Assembly: GCF_036023875.1 (NCBI RefSeq)
Contig: NZ_CP107931.1
Location: 1,984,001-2,048,000, forward strand
DNA from: Mycobacterium sp. NBC_00419
Lineage (GTDB): Bacteria > Actinomycetota > Actinomycetes > Mycobacteriales > Mycobacteriaceae
Length of the DNA: 64,000 bases
Direction of reading: 5' to 3'
A program made the translations under genes and the position numbers. The notes beneath the pieces were generated by a model that saw only the letters and a list, made by a program, of their open reading frames with translations, was not told where the DNA came from and made no database searches. Each line of letters begins with the position of its first letter. Position 1 is the stretch's first letter. Positions 9,160 to 17,828 of this stretch are shown in pieces.

Positions 9160-9178
9160 GGGCGCGTGTGCCGCCGGC

Positions 9179-9616
9179 TCACGAGAAGCGCAGCAGCGTT
9201 CGGGTGAGATGCAAGGACGTGATTCGCCAACCGCCGTCGCGCTTGGCGTAGGTCTCGCGGTAGTGACCCGCCCCGTGCATGTGGGTTCCGTCGGGAAAGA
9301 ACAACATGTCCTCCATCGCCCAAATGCCGGTCGCGGTCGTCGGCGAATCCAGGGTGAGCTCCGGGGTGTGGCAGTGGTGAACGGTGGCCACCCCCTCCAG
9401 CGTTGCCAACACCATCGGGACGAAGTTGTCGACGCCCTCGATCGGTGGACCGGTCTGCGGATCCACCCCGCCGGTCGATACGGCACCGTCGAGCAGCACG
9501 GTGAGATCCTCGGCGAAGACAGCACGCCAGCCCTCGACATCCTTGGTATCCAGGTACCGGCAGTATCGGGCCTTCAGCTGCCGAATCGCCTCCAGTTCAT
9601 CGGACATCGATGTCAC
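9179..9616 (-). CDS. SnoaL-like protein (ring-hydroxylating-dioxygenase beta/NTF2 type)
   Basis: 145 aa. 'IRQLKARYCRYLDTKDVEGW' followed by 'VFAEDLTVLLD' is the N-terminal helix pair of SnoaL_4-type proteins. 'HHCHTPELTLDSPTTATGIW' and 'GAGHYRETYAKRDGGWRI' complete the cone fold. GTG at 9616 has AAGG 7 nt upstream; ATG at 9607 is an alternative. Tail to tail with the TetR gene. Confidence 0.76.
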   Translation of the reverse strand: MTSMSDELEAIRQLKARYCRYLDTKDVEGWRAVFAEDLTVLLDGAVSTGGVDPQTGPPIEGVDNFVPMVLATLEGVATVHHCHTPELTLDSPTTATGIWAMEDMLFFPDGTHMHGAGHYRETYAKRDGGWRITSLHLTRTLLRFS

Positions 9617-9692
9617 CGCACACCCTTCGTTCACCGGGACGAGAAGAACTCTCATCACAGCAACAAGACCCGGGCACACGTGCCCATATCGC

Positions 9693-9698
9693 TATAGT
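9693..9698 (+). promoter_or_regulatory. -10 box of a probable leaderless promoter
   Basis: TATAGT is followed by six bases and then the ATG at 9705. This spacing puts the transcription start at the A of the start codon, a common arrangement in mycobacteria. No ribosome site precedes the ATG. Confidence 0.55.
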
Positions 9699-9704
9699 CG
9701 CAGC

Positions 9705-10682
9705 ATGCCGGCCCTGCCGCTGATCGCGTGGCTCGTCGATTCTGATCCGGCGCTGCGTTGGCAAGTGGAGCGCGATCTGGTCGGTGAGCCGGCGGCGGTC
9801 TGGGAAGCAACTCGATCACGGGTCGCAACCGAAGGATTCGGTGCGCGTCTTCTCGCGGCGCAGGACAGCGATGGCCAGTGGGCGGGCGGCGCATTCTTCC
9901 CGGCCGATTTCGACTTCGACGGCCCCGAGGCCGACGACGGCGCGGGGCAGCCCTGGACCGCGACGACCTGGACGCTCAACTCGCTGCGGGAGTGGGGCCT
10001 TGACGCCAGTGTCCTGCGCGAGCGCCGCACTGTTGAGCTTCTCGCACAGAACAGCCGGTGGGAGTACGAGGACCTGCCCTACTGGGGCGGGGAAGTCGAC
10101 TGTTGCATCAACGCCTGGACGGTCGCCAACGGGGCGTGGCTCGGTGCAGATATCTCCGGCATCGTCACCTGGTTCCTCGAGCATCAACTACCTGACGGCG
10201 GGTGGAACTGCGAATGGGTGGAGGGGTCGACGCGATCCTCGTTCCACTCGACGCTCAACGCACTGCAGGGCCTCCTCGCCTACGACACGGTGACCGGGGG
10301 CAGCGACGCGACCCGTTCAGCCCGGCACGCCGGGCAGGAATACCTGCTGCGGCGCGGGCTTTTTCGCCGTCTGACGACCGGCGATCCGGTCGCACCCTGG
10401 GTGGACGCCTTCTCCTACCCATTCCGATGGCGATACAACGTGCTCAGCGCAGCCGAGTACTTCCGCCAAGCGTCGTTGCTCGATGGTTCACCGCCCGACC
10501 CGCGCATGGCGGACGCGATCGACCTCATCCGTGCCGCCAGGCAACCGGACGGCACCTGGCGCCAAGGCGCTCATCATCCAGGACGGGTGTGGTTCGAGGT
10601 GGATGTACCCGAGGGACAGCCGTCGAAGTGGCTGACTCTGTTCGCAATTCGAGTGCTCGCCTGGTGGGACGGGAGCCCGTGA
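9705..10682 (+). CDS. Squalene-cyclase/prenyltransferase-like alpha-alpha toroid protein
   Basis: 325 aa rich in QW-like repeats of the terpenoid-cyclase toroid fold: 'AAQDSDGQWAGGAFF' near residue 46, 'HQLPDGGWNCEWVEG' near 160 and 'RAARQPDGTWRQG' near 280. The protein is half the size of squalene-hopene cyclase and I see no DXDD acid motif, so cyclase chemistry is not supported. A binding or auxiliary role is possible. The frame is open further upstream, but the conserved sequence starts at 'MPALPLIAWLVDSDPALRW', directly after a leaderless-type promoter. Confidence 0.75.
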   Translation: MPALPLIAWLVDSDPALRWQVERDLVGEPAAVWEATRSRVATEGFGARLLAAQDSDGQWAGGAFFPADFDFDGPEADDGAGQPWTATTWTLNSLREWGLDASVLRERRTVELLAQNSRWEYEDLPYWGGEVDCCINAWTVANGAWLGADISGIVTWFLEHQLPDGGWNCEWVEGSTRSSFHSTLNALQGLLAYDTVTGGSDATRSARHAGQEYLLRRGLFRRLTTGDPVAPWVDAFSYPFRWRYNVLSAAEYFRQASLLDGSPPDPRMADAIDLIRAARQPDGTWRQGAHHPGRVWFEVDVPEGQPSKWLTLFAIRVLAWWDGSP

Positions 10683-10749
10683 GATTCACCGGTTGCTGCT
10701 GCGCCGCCGCGCCCGGCGCCGTGCATCCGCAACGCCGCCCCTCCAACCA

Positions 10750-10766
10750 ACTGTAATTGTTACAGT
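10750..10766. promoter_or_regulatory. Perfect palindrome upstream of CaiB gene, likely TetR operator
   Basis: ACTGTAATTGTTACAGT has 7-bp arms with a TTG centre, 30 bp before the CaiB start. A degenerate copy lies at 12055-12071 before the TetR gene, as expected if that TetR controls both itself and the CaiB gene. Confidence 0.65.
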
Positions 10767-10795
10767 AAATTCCACAGATAGAAGGAGGCGCCGCG

Positions 10796-12022
10796 GTGAC
10801 CAAAGTGATGGATGGCTTCCGGGTACTGGAGGTCGCGCAGTTCACCTTCGTTCCCGCCGCGGGTGCGATTCTGGCCGACTGGGGTGCCGACGTCATCAAG
10901 GTCGAACACCCGGTGCGCGGCGACACCCAGCGCGGCTTCCTCTACATGGGCGGATTTCAGCTCAATCCGGACCGCCACCCGCTCATGGAACATCCCAACC
11001 GTGGCAAACGCAGCGTCGGCATCGACATCTCGACACCCGAGGGTCAGGAGGTGCTCTACGAGATCGCCAAGACCGCGGATGTGTTCCTGACCAACTACAT
11101 GCCCGGCGTACGGCAGCGGAACAAGATCGACGTCGAGCACATCCGCGCGGTCAACCCGAACATCATCTACGCACGCGGCAGCGCATACGGCGACAAGGGG
11201 CCGCAGCGCGACGTCGGCGGCTACGACGGGACGGCATTCTGGACCCGCAGTGGGATCGGTTACGCGCTGTCACCGGCTGAGCTGGGAGGCATGCTGGCCC
11301 AGGGCATTCCCGCGTTCGGCGACTCGATCGGCGGCATGAACATCGCCGGCGGCATCTCAGCGGCGCTGCTGCACCGCGAGCGGACCGGCGAGGCACTCGA
11401 AGTCGACGTATCGCTGATGAGCACCGCCTGGTGGGCGGCAGGCGCCAGCGTGACCCAGGGCATGGACACCGGCGAGTGCATGCGTGCCGAGATGCCCAAA
11501 TCCGGCGGATCGCAGTTCAATCCGTTCCTGGGTAACTACGTCGCTTCCGATGGCGGGACGATCAACCTCTGCATCGTCAGCCCGACCGGTCTCATCCGGG
11601 ACACCTTCGAACATCTCGGCATCCCGGAGGCTGCCGACGACCCGCGGTTCGCCGACGTCATGCCACTCATCGAAAATGCCGAGGCGGCAAGCGAGTTGAT
11701 CGCCGCCGCTGTCGGAGCCAAACCGTTCGACTACTGGCGTGAGCAGCTCAAGACCATGCGCGGGCAGTGGGCGCCCTATCAGAGCCTGGTCGACCTGGCC
11801 GCCGACGAGCAGGCGCTCGCCAACGACATGATCGCCGAAGTGGAAGCCGCCGACGGCGGGGCACCCTTCAAGGTGGTGCGCGGTCCCGTGCAGTTCAACC
11901 ACGAACCACTCGAAACCACCCGTGCGCCACAGGCTTCTGAGCACACCGAAACCGTATTGATGGAGATCGGTCTGGACTGGGATCGCATAGAAGCCCTCAA
12001 GGAGTCCGGGGCCATCGCCTAG
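10796..12022 (+). CDS. CaiB/BaiF family (class III) CoA transferase
   Basis: 408 aa. Moves CoA between carboxylic acids through an aspartyl anhydride. The family N-terminus 'GFRVLEVAQFTFVPAAGAIL' and 'DWGADVIKVEHPV.GD' are clear. Asp176 in 'FGDSIGGMNIAGG' matches the catalytic Asp of formyl-CoA transferase. GTG start with a strong AGAAGGAGG site. Likely activates an acid for the beta-oxidation-type enzymes encoded downstream. The palindrome at 10750 and the TetR gene that follows point to ligand-controlled expression. Confidence 0.92.
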   Translation: MTKVMDGFRVLEVAQFTFVPAAGAILADWGADVIKVEHPVRGDTQRGFLYMGGFQLNPDRHPLMEHPNRGKRSVGIDISTPEGQEVLYEIAKTADVFLTNYMPGVRQRNKIDVEHIRAVNPNIIYARGSAYGDKGPQRDVGGYDGTAFWTRSGIGYALSPAELGGMLAQGIPAFGDSIGGMNIAGGISAALLHRERTGEALEVDVSLMSTAWWAAGASVTQGMDTGECMRAEMPKSGGSQFNPFLGNYVASDGGTINLCIVSPTGLIRDTFEHLGIPEAADDPRFADVMPLIENAEAASELIAAAVGAKPFDYWREQLKTMRGQWAPYQSLVDLAADEQALANDMIAEVEAADGGAPFKVVRGPVQFNHEPLETTRAPQASEHTETVLMEIGLDWDRIEALKESGAIA

Positions 12023-12054
12023 GCCCGGTATGGCCGCGATGTTCGGTAACGCCT

Positions 12055-12071
12055 ACTATAGGCTTTACAGT
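12055..12071. promoter_or_regulatory. Degenerate copy of the 10750 palindrome, likely TetR operator
   Basis: ACTATAG-GCT-TTACAGT keeps the right arm exactly and 5 of 7 positions of the left arm of the palindrome at 10750-10766. It lies about 50 bp before the TetR GTG, consistent with autoregulation. Confidence 0.5.
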
Positions 12072-12121
12072 AACTCGATGAATCGGCCCGGGAGCCAGTT
12101 TCAACGGAAGGTGGTCCTGCA

Positions 12122-12802
12122 GTGGCCAAGCCAGCGACGGTGGCGAAGCGCCCGCGGCGCGAGCGCGGGTCGATCAATCCGGACGACATCATCGCCGGCG
12201 CCTTCGCACTGGCGGAGCAGGTGTCGATCGACAACTTGAGCATGCCACAGCTGGGCAGGCACCTCGGTGTTGGCGTCACGAGCATCTATTGGTACTTCCG
12301 CAAGAAGGACGACCTGCTCAACGCGATGACCGATCGCGCGCTGCGGCAGTGCGAGTTCGCCACTCCCTACGTGGCGGCCGACGACTGGCGACGGACACTG
12401 GCCAACCACGCCAGGACGACACGTGCGACGTTCCTGGCAAACCCAATCCTGTGTGATCTCATCCTGATCCGCTCGGCCCTGAGTCCACGGGCGGTGCGCG
12501 CCGGTGAACAGGAAGTCGAGAAGGCCATCGCCAACCTGGCCGATGCCGGCCTGTCCGCCCAGGACGCGTTCGACGTCTACTCAGCGGTGTCGGTGCATGT
12601 GCGGGGTTCGGTTGTGCTGCATCGTCTTCACGAGAAGAACCAAGCCGCCAACGCGGATGCGCACGCACTCGAAGACACCATCCGCATTGGTGCGGCCGAC
12701 GATCACAACTTCGAGTACGGGCTGCAGTGCATCCTCGAGCACGCCGAGCGCTTGATCGACGAGGGCAAGAAGGCCGGCCCGAAGGCGCGCCGCAAGAGCT
12801 GA
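12122..12802 (+). CDS. TetR-family transcriptional regulator
   Basis: 226 aa, GTG start behind GGAAGG. DNA-binding segment 'INPDDIIAGAFALAEQVSID' and 'LGRHLGVGVTSIYWYFRKKD', followed by a C-terminal TetR_C-like domain. Basic N- and C-terminal tails (KRPRRERG; KKAGPKARRKS). It follows the CaiB gene on the same strand and shares its operator motif, so it probably senses a CoA thioester or the free acid handled by that enzyme. Confidence 0.86.
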   Translation: MAKPATVAKRPRRERGSINPDDIIAGAFALAEQVSIDNLSMPQLGRHLGVGVTSIYWYFRKKDDLLNAMTDRALRQCEFATPYVAADDWRRTLANHARTTRATFLANPILCDLILIRSALSPRAVRAGEQEVEKAIANLADAGLSAQDAFDVYSAVSVHVRGSVVLHRLHEKNQAANADAHALEDTIRIGAADDHNFEYGLQCILEHAERLIDEGKKAGPKARRKS

Positions 12803-12817
12803 GGGCCGGGCTGTCCC

Positions 12818-13993
12818 CTAGACCTCGATGATGACTGCGCCGCCCTGACCGCCGCCGGCGCACATCGCCGCCATACCGATACCGCCGCCGCGACGGCGAA
12901 GCTCGTAGATGAGAGTGGTGACCATCCGGGCACCGGATGCCGCGATGGGATGCCCCAGGCTGCAGCCACTGCCGGAGAAGTTCACCAGCTCCTCGTCAAG
13001 ACCGTACTTGCGGGTGGCCGCGATCGGCACCGACGCGAAGGCCTCGTTGATCTCCCACAGGGCGATGTCCGACGGTTTGAGCCCGGCGCGGTCGAGGACC
13101 TTGCCGATCACCTCGACGCCGCCCAGCCCGGTGTCGCGCGGCCGCACGCCAACCGCACCCCAGGCCTTGACCGTCGCCAGGATGTCGAGGTCGTCGGCCG
13201 CGGCGTAGGCACGGTCGACCAGTGCCACCGCGGCGCACGCGTCGTTGGTGCCGCTGGCATTGCCCGCGGTGATCGAGAAGCCCTCGATCTCGGGGTGAAG
13301 CACCTTGAGCTGAGCCAATTTCTCGGCGGTGGAGTCGCGGCGGGGCTGCTCGTCGACGCTGAAGTCGATCACCGAACCGTCGAGCTGTGCGACCTTGAGC
13401 GGCAGGATCTCGTCGAGGAACTTTCCGGCGTCGATCGCGGCGACGGCGCGCTGGTGTGAGCGGGCCGCCCAGGCGTCCATCTCCTCGCGGCTGATGCCTG
13501 CCGCCTGTGCGGTGTTCCAGCCGACCGTGATCGACATGTCCTTGGTGGGGGCGTCGGGCGTCTCGACGTGGGTGGGCGGCATCCAGCGCTCCTCGAACTT
13601 CAGTTCGGGGCCGATGATGCGCTGGCTCGTCAGCGGGGTCATCGACAGCGACTGCGTACCGCCCGCGATCAGTACGCGCTCCATACCGGAGCCGATCTGC
13701 GCCGAGGCGTTGCCGATCGCGGTCAGGCTACCCGCGCAGTGCCGGTTGACCGACTGCCCGGGAACATGCTCGAGGCCGCATGCGTCGGCCGCGTACCGAG
13801 CGAGGTCGCCACCGCCGTAATGGGATTCGGCGAAGATCATGTCGTCGATGTCGGCCGGGTCGATGCCGGCGCGGCGGATCACCTCGGGGACGATGGCCGT
13901 GATCAGAGTTTCCGGCGGGGTGTTGACCAGCGTGCCCTTGAACGAGCGACCGATCGCGGTCCGCACAGCGCCGACGATGACTGCTTCGGGCAT
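12818..13993 (-). CDS. Thiolase (acetyl-CoA acyltransferase)
   Basis: 391 aa. Cleaves 3-ketoacyl-CoA or runs the reverse condensation. Nucleophilic Cys86 is in 'NRHCAGSL', and His348 ('GHPIAASG') and Cys378 ('CAGGGQGG') complete the active site. ATG at 13993 has GGAG 5 nt upstream. The gene is convergent with the TetR gene. The steroid- or aliphatic-acid pathway it serves cannot be told from sequence alone, but neighbouring CaiB, dehydrogenase and SDR genes suggest one degradative route. Confidence 0.92.
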   Translation of the reverse strand: MPEAVIVGAVRTAIGRSFKGTLVNTPPETLITAIVPEVIRRAGIDPADIDDMIFAESHYGGGDLARYAADACGLEHVPGQSVNRHCAGSLTAIGNASAQIGSGMERVLIAGGTQSLSMTPLTSQRIIGPELKFEERWMPPTHVETPDAPTKDMSITVGWNTAQAAGISREEMDAWAARSHQRAVAAIDAGKFLDEILPLKVAQLDGSVIDFSVDEQPRRDSTAEKLAQLKVLHPEIEGFSITAGNASGTNDACAAVALVDRAYAAADDLDILATVKAWGAVGVRPRDTGLGGVEVIGKVLDRAGLKPSDIALWEINEAFASVPIAATRKYGLDEELVNFSGSGCSLGHPIAASGARMVTTLIYELRRRGGGIGMAAMCAGGGQGGAVIIEV

Positions 13994-14126
13994 AGTTCTC
14001 CACCTCAGGATTGATGCGTCAAGAGCGTTACAAAAGTAGCAGATAATGTATCGGCGCCGGCGGTGGGTGCCAGACGGCACCGACTGGCTCTTTACCACCG
14101 CGCCCGGATTCGATGGAATGCACACC

Positions 14127-14738
14127 ATGACCACCACCGGAGAACTGATCGAGATCTATCGCGTCGCCGGTGAGCATGCGCTGGCACTGGTTGCCGCGGT
14201 GCCTGCGGACCGCTGGCAGGCTCCCGCGCTCGGATCGTGGACGGTGCGGACGCTGGTCGGCCATCTCGGCCGCTCGTTCACCACTGTCACCGATTATCTG
14301 GCGAAGCCGGCGGCCGACCGCGACGTCCACACCGTCGCGGACTACTACATCGTCGCCCTGCAACAGACCGATGCGGCGGCGATCGACGCCCGCGCCGAGC
14401 AGGCCGCACGCGCACTCGGCGACGATCCGCTGACGGCGCTGCGGTCCTTCCGGGACGCGGCTCTCGCCGCCCTGGGCGGCGCTGGCGATCCGCTGATCTC
14501 CACCGTGGCCGGCGGGATGCGGCTGTCGGATTATCTGCCGACCCGGATCTTCGAGTTGGCGGTGCACAGCCTGGACCTGGCCCGGGCCACCGGTCAACCG
14601 GAGACGCTGCCGGATGAGGTGTGCGGCAGTGCAACGGAATTGGCTGCGGCGATCGCGGTCCGGCGGGGCCACGGCGAATTGGTGCTGTCGGCCCTGACCG
14701 GGCGTGCCCCACTGGCGACGGGATTCTCGGTGGTGTGA
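14127..14738 (+). CDS. Maleylpyruvate isomerase/DinB-like (mycothiol-type) metalloprotein
   Basis: 203 aa with the MDMPI N-terminal four-helix fold common in actinobacteria. 'SWTVRTLVGHLGRSF' supplies the first His metal ligand, and 'ELAVHSLDLARATG' supplies the later Glu/His ligands. Such proteins often use mycothiol, but the reaction is unknown. ATG 14127 is chosen; ATG 14118 is only three codons upstream. Tail to tail with the GntR gene, 3 bp apart. Confidence 0.72.
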   Translation: MTTTGELIEIYRVAGEHALALVAAVPADRWQAPALGSWTVRTLVGHLGRSFTTVTDYLAKPAADRDVHTVADYYIVALQQTDAAAIDARAEQAARALGDDPLTALRSFRDAALAALGGAGDPLISTVAGGMRLSDYLPTRIFELAVHSLDLARATGQPETLPDEVCGSATELAAAIAVRRGHGELVLSALTGRAPLATGFSVV

Positions 14739-14741
14739 GTC

Positions 14742-15425
14742 TTAGGGGCCGGCGACGCGCCGGGCCACACCCTGCTTCACGAGGTGCTCGATCAGCGGGG
14801 TGGCCCCCGCCGCCAGATGCTCGGACATCGCGGCGCGCGCCCCGTCCTCGTCATGGGCCTGCAGCGCGGCCACGATGCGGTGGTGGTCGGCGATCGACCT
14901 GTCCGGCCAGCCGTCGATGGTCGGGAACACCGATTCCGGTGCGTACCTGGTGATCTGCGACATCAGCTGGGCGAGTTTCGGCGAGTCCGCGGCCACGTTG
15001 ATCGCCCGGTGGAACTCATGGTTGAGCCGCACCGCGCGGTCGCCGTCGTTGGCGGCGTAGGCGTCGGTCAGCTCCGAGTGGATGGCGGTGAGTTCCTGCA
15101 GCTGTTCATCGGTGATGTTGGCAGCCGCCCTGGCCGCGAGCAGACCTCCGACGTGGGCCTGCAGGTTCGACACGTCGGTGATGTCGCGGTCGGTGAACGG
15201 CAGCACCACGAAGCCGCGCCGGGGCAACTGGTCCAGCAACCCTTCCCCGCGCAGTTCGAACAGCGCCTCGCGTACCGGGGTCACGCTGATTCCGAGTTCG
15301 GCGGCGAGTTGGTCGAGCCGGATGTACTCCCCGGCGGGATAGGTGCCGTTGAAGATTCGCTGTCGCACAAAGCGCGCGACATCCTCGGCCAACTGTGGCC
15401 GCGGTGCGAAATCCGGTGCGCTCAT
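14742..15425 (-). CDS. GntR-family regulator, FadR/FCD type
   Basis: 227 aa. N-terminal winged helix with 'LDQLAAELGISVTPVREALF' and 'LPRRGFVVLPF'. C-terminal FCD domain with likely metal-binding residues in 'NHEFHRAIN', 'DHHRIVAAL' and 'SEHLAAG'. It is the last gene of the SDR-thiolase-acyl-CoA dehydrogenase operon (1 bp after the dehydrogenase stop). It probably binds the palindrome at 18611-18629 in the divergent promoter, with an organic acid or CoA ester as ligand. Confidence 0.87.
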   Translation of the reverse strand: MSAPDFAPRPQLAEDVARFVRQRIFNGTYPAGEYIRLDQLAAELGISVTPVREALFELRGEGLLDQLPRRGFVVLPFTDRDITDVSNLQAHVGGLLAARAAANITDEQLQELTAIHSELTDAYAANDGDRAVRLNHEFHRAINVAADSPKLAQLMSQITRYAPESVFPTIDGWPDRSIADHHRIVAALQAHDEDGARAAMSEHLAAGATPLIEHLVKQGVARRVAGP

Positions 15426-15426
15426 G

Positions 15427-16620
15427 TCAGATCCGGTAGTCGGCCAGTAGCCGCTTGCTGATGATGTTCTTCTGGATTTCGCTGGTGCCCTCGCCGATGA
15501 GCAGGAAGGGGGCGTCGCGCATCAGCCGCTCGATCTCGTACTCCTTGGAGTACCCGTAGCCGCCGTGAATCCGGAAGCTCTGCTGGGTGACCTCCGAGCA
15601 GAACTCGCTCGCCAGATACTTCGCCATCCCGGCCGCGACGTCGTTGCGTTCCCCGGAATCCTTGAGTCGGGCGGCGTTGACCATCATCAGATGTGCGGCT
15701 TCGACCTTCGTGGCCATCTCCGCGAGCTGGAAGGCGATGGCCTGGTGCTCGGCGATCGGCTTGCCGAACGTGCTGCGCTGCTGGGCGTAGCGGATCGCGA
15801 GCTCGAACGCCCGCAACCCGACCCCGCAGGCGCGGGCGGCGACGTTGACGCGGCCGACCTCCACACCGTCCATCATCTGGAAGAAGCCTTGTCCCGGCTT
15901 GGCGCCGAGGACGTTCTCGGCGCCGGTGACGTAGCCGTCGAAGATCAGCTCGGTGGTGTCGATGCCCTTGTACCCCAGCTTGTCGATCTTGCCCGGGATC
16001 GTCAGACCGGGCGCGACTTCGCCGAAGCCGGAGGGCTTTTCGATCAGGAACGCGGTCAGGTTCCGGTGCGGCTTGTCGGCGCCTTCGTCGGTTTTCACCA
16101 GCGTCGCGACCAGGGTCGAGCTGCCGCCGTTGGTCAGCCACATCTTCTGACCGTCGATGGTGTAGGTGCCGTCGCCGTTGTCGCGGGCCCGGGTGCGGAT
16201 CGCGGCGACGTCGGAACCGAGTTCGGGCTCGGACATCGAGAAGGCGCCGCGGGTCTCGCCGGTGGCCATCCGGGGCAGGAAACGCTGCTTCTGTTCGTCG
16301 GTGCCGTGCTGGCGGATCATGTAGGCGACGATGAAATGGGTGTTGATGACCCCGGAGATGCTCATCCAGCCGCGGGCCAGTTCTTCGACGCACAGTGCGT
16401 AGGTGAGCAGCGACTCGCCGAGCCCGCCGTACTCCTCGGGCACCATCAGGCCGAACAGCCCCATGTCGCGCATCTGGTCGACGATGGCCTGCGGGTAGGT
16501 GTCGGAGTGCTCGAGGTCCTGGGCGTTGGGGATGATCTCCTTGTCGACGAATTGCCGCACGGTGGAGATGATTTCGGCCTGCACTTCGGTCAGCCCGAGG
16601 GTTTGCGCGAGTTTGGTCAT
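15427..16620 (-). CDS. Acyl-CoA dehydrogenase
   Basis: 397 aa FAD enzyme of the acyl-CoA dehydrogenase fold. Visible are 'MVPEEYGGLGES', the FAD/substrate loop 'FSMSEPELGSDVAAIRTRA', 'QRSTFGKPIAEHQAIAFQLA' and the C-terminal 'RIHGGYGYSKEYEIERL' with 'GEGTSEIQ'. Its ATG overlaps the thiolase stop (ATGA), so it is translationally coupled within an operon. The exact chain or ring substrate is unknown. Confidence 0.92.
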   Translation of the reverse strand: MTKLAQTLGLTEVQAEIISTVRQFVDKEIIPNAQDLEHSDTYPQAIVDQMRDMGLFGLMVPEEYGGLGESLLTYALCVEELARGWMSISGVINTHFIVAYMIRQHGTDEQKQRFLPRMATGETRGAFSMSEPELGSDVAAIRTRARDNGDGTYTIDGQKMWLTNGGSSTLVATLVKTDEGADKPHRNLTAFLIEKPSGFGEVAPGLTIPGKIDKLGYKGIDTTELIFDGYVTGAENVLGAKPGQGFFQMMDGVEVGRVNVAARACGVGLRAFELAIRYAQQRSTFGKPIAEHQAIAFQLAEMATKVEAAHLMMVNAARLKDSGERNDVAAGMAKYLASEFCSEVTQQSFRIHGGYGYSKEYEIERLMRDAPFLLIGEGTSEIQKNIISKRLLADYRI

Positions 16621-17828
16621 GTCACCCTTTCGAACACCGCCGCCAGGCCCTGCCCGCCGCCGATACACATCGTCTCCAGCCCGTAGCGCGCGTCGCGCAG
16701 GTGTAGTTCGCGGGCCAGCGTGGCGAGCATGCGACCGCCCGTGGCGCCCACGGGGTGGCCCAGCGAGATGCCCGATCCGCGCACGTTGGTGCGCTCGAGA
16801 TCGGAGTCGGTGAACTTCCACTCCCGCATGACCGCCAGCGCCTGCGCGGCGAAGGCTTCGTTGAGTTCGATCACGTCGATGTCACCGAGGTGCAGGCCTG
16901 CCTTGTGTAGCGCGACGGCGGTGGCCGGCACCGGACCGATGCCCATGATCTCAGGACCCACCCCGGCCGAGGCCCAGCACACCAGCCGGACGAGTGGCCG
17001 CAGACCCAGTTCGGCGGCTTTCTCGGCGGTGGTGACCAAGCATGCCGACGCGGCGTCGTTCTGGCCGCTGGAGTTTCCGGCTGTCACGGTCGCGTCGGGA
17101 TCCTGTTTGGCCAGAACGGGTTTGAGCTTGGCCAGCGACTCGATCGTGGTGTCGGCACGCGGATGCTCGTCGGTGTCGATGAGCTGGTCACCACCGCGGG
17201 TGGACACCGCGACGGGGATTATCTCCTCGGCCAGGACACCGCTGTTCTGCGCGGCGACCGCCCGCTGATGCGAGGTGACCGCCAACTCGTCCTGCTCCAG
17301 ACGGGAGATGCCGTACTGACGGCGCAGGTTCTCGGCGGTCTCGAGCATGCCGCCGGGCACCGGATGAAGCTTGCCGCCTGCGGTCGTGCGGCCACGCGCC
17401 AGCCCGTCATGCACCGTGACTCCGTGCCGGGCACCACCCCACCGCATGTCGGTGGAGTAGAAGGCGACGTTGCTCATGCTCTCCGCACCGCCTGCGACGA
17501 CGAGATCGTTGTCACCCGAGGCGACTTGGAGGCAGGCCTGGATCACGGCCTGCAGTCCCGACCCGCAGCGGCGGTCGACCTGCATGCCCGGCACGGTGAC
17601 CGGCAGGCCGGCGTCGAGTGCGACCACCCGGCCGATCGCGGGCGCTTCGCTGTTGGGGTAGCAGTGCCCGAAGATGACGTCCTGGATGGCGTCCGGGGAC
17701 ACGCCGGTGCGTTCCAGCAGTCCCTTCAGCGCAGCGACTCCCAGCTCGACGGCGCTCAGCGAGGCGAACATCCCGCCGTAGCGGCCGATGGGTGTGCGAA
17801 CCGGCTCGCAGATGACCGCGGTCGGCAT
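16617..17828 (-). CDS. Thiolase (acetyl-CoA C-acetyltransferase)
   Basis: 403 aa. Active-site Cys88 in 'DRRCGSGLQ', His in 'SLGHPVGATG' and the C-terminal Cys in 'CIGGGQG'. N-terminus 'VICEPVRTPIGRYGG' is classic. Its ATG shares one base with the stop of the upstream SDR gene (TGATG) and its stop overlaps the dehydrogenase start, so the order SDR-thiolase-dehydrogenase-GntR is one transcription unit. Different subgroup from the thiolase at 12818. Confidence 0.93.
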   Translation of the reverse strand: MPTAVICEPVRTPIGRYGGMFASLSAVELGVAALKGLLERTGVSPDAIQDVIFGHCYPNSEAPAIGRVVALDAGLPVTVPGMQVDRRCGSGLQAVIQACLQVASGDNDLVVAGGAESMSNVAFYSTDMRWGGARHGVTVHDGLARGRTTAGGKLHPVPGGMLETAENLRRQYGISRLEQDELAVTSHQRAVAAQNSGVLAEEIIPVAVSTRGGDQLIDTDEHPRADTTIESLAKLKPVLAKQDPDATVTAGNSSGQNDAASACLVTTAEKAAELGLRPLVRLVCWASAGVGPEIMGIGPVPATAVALHKAGLHLGDIDVIELNEAFAAQALAVMREWKFTDSDLERTNVRGSGISLGHPVGATGGRMLATLARELHLRDARYGLETMCIGGGQGLAAVFERVT

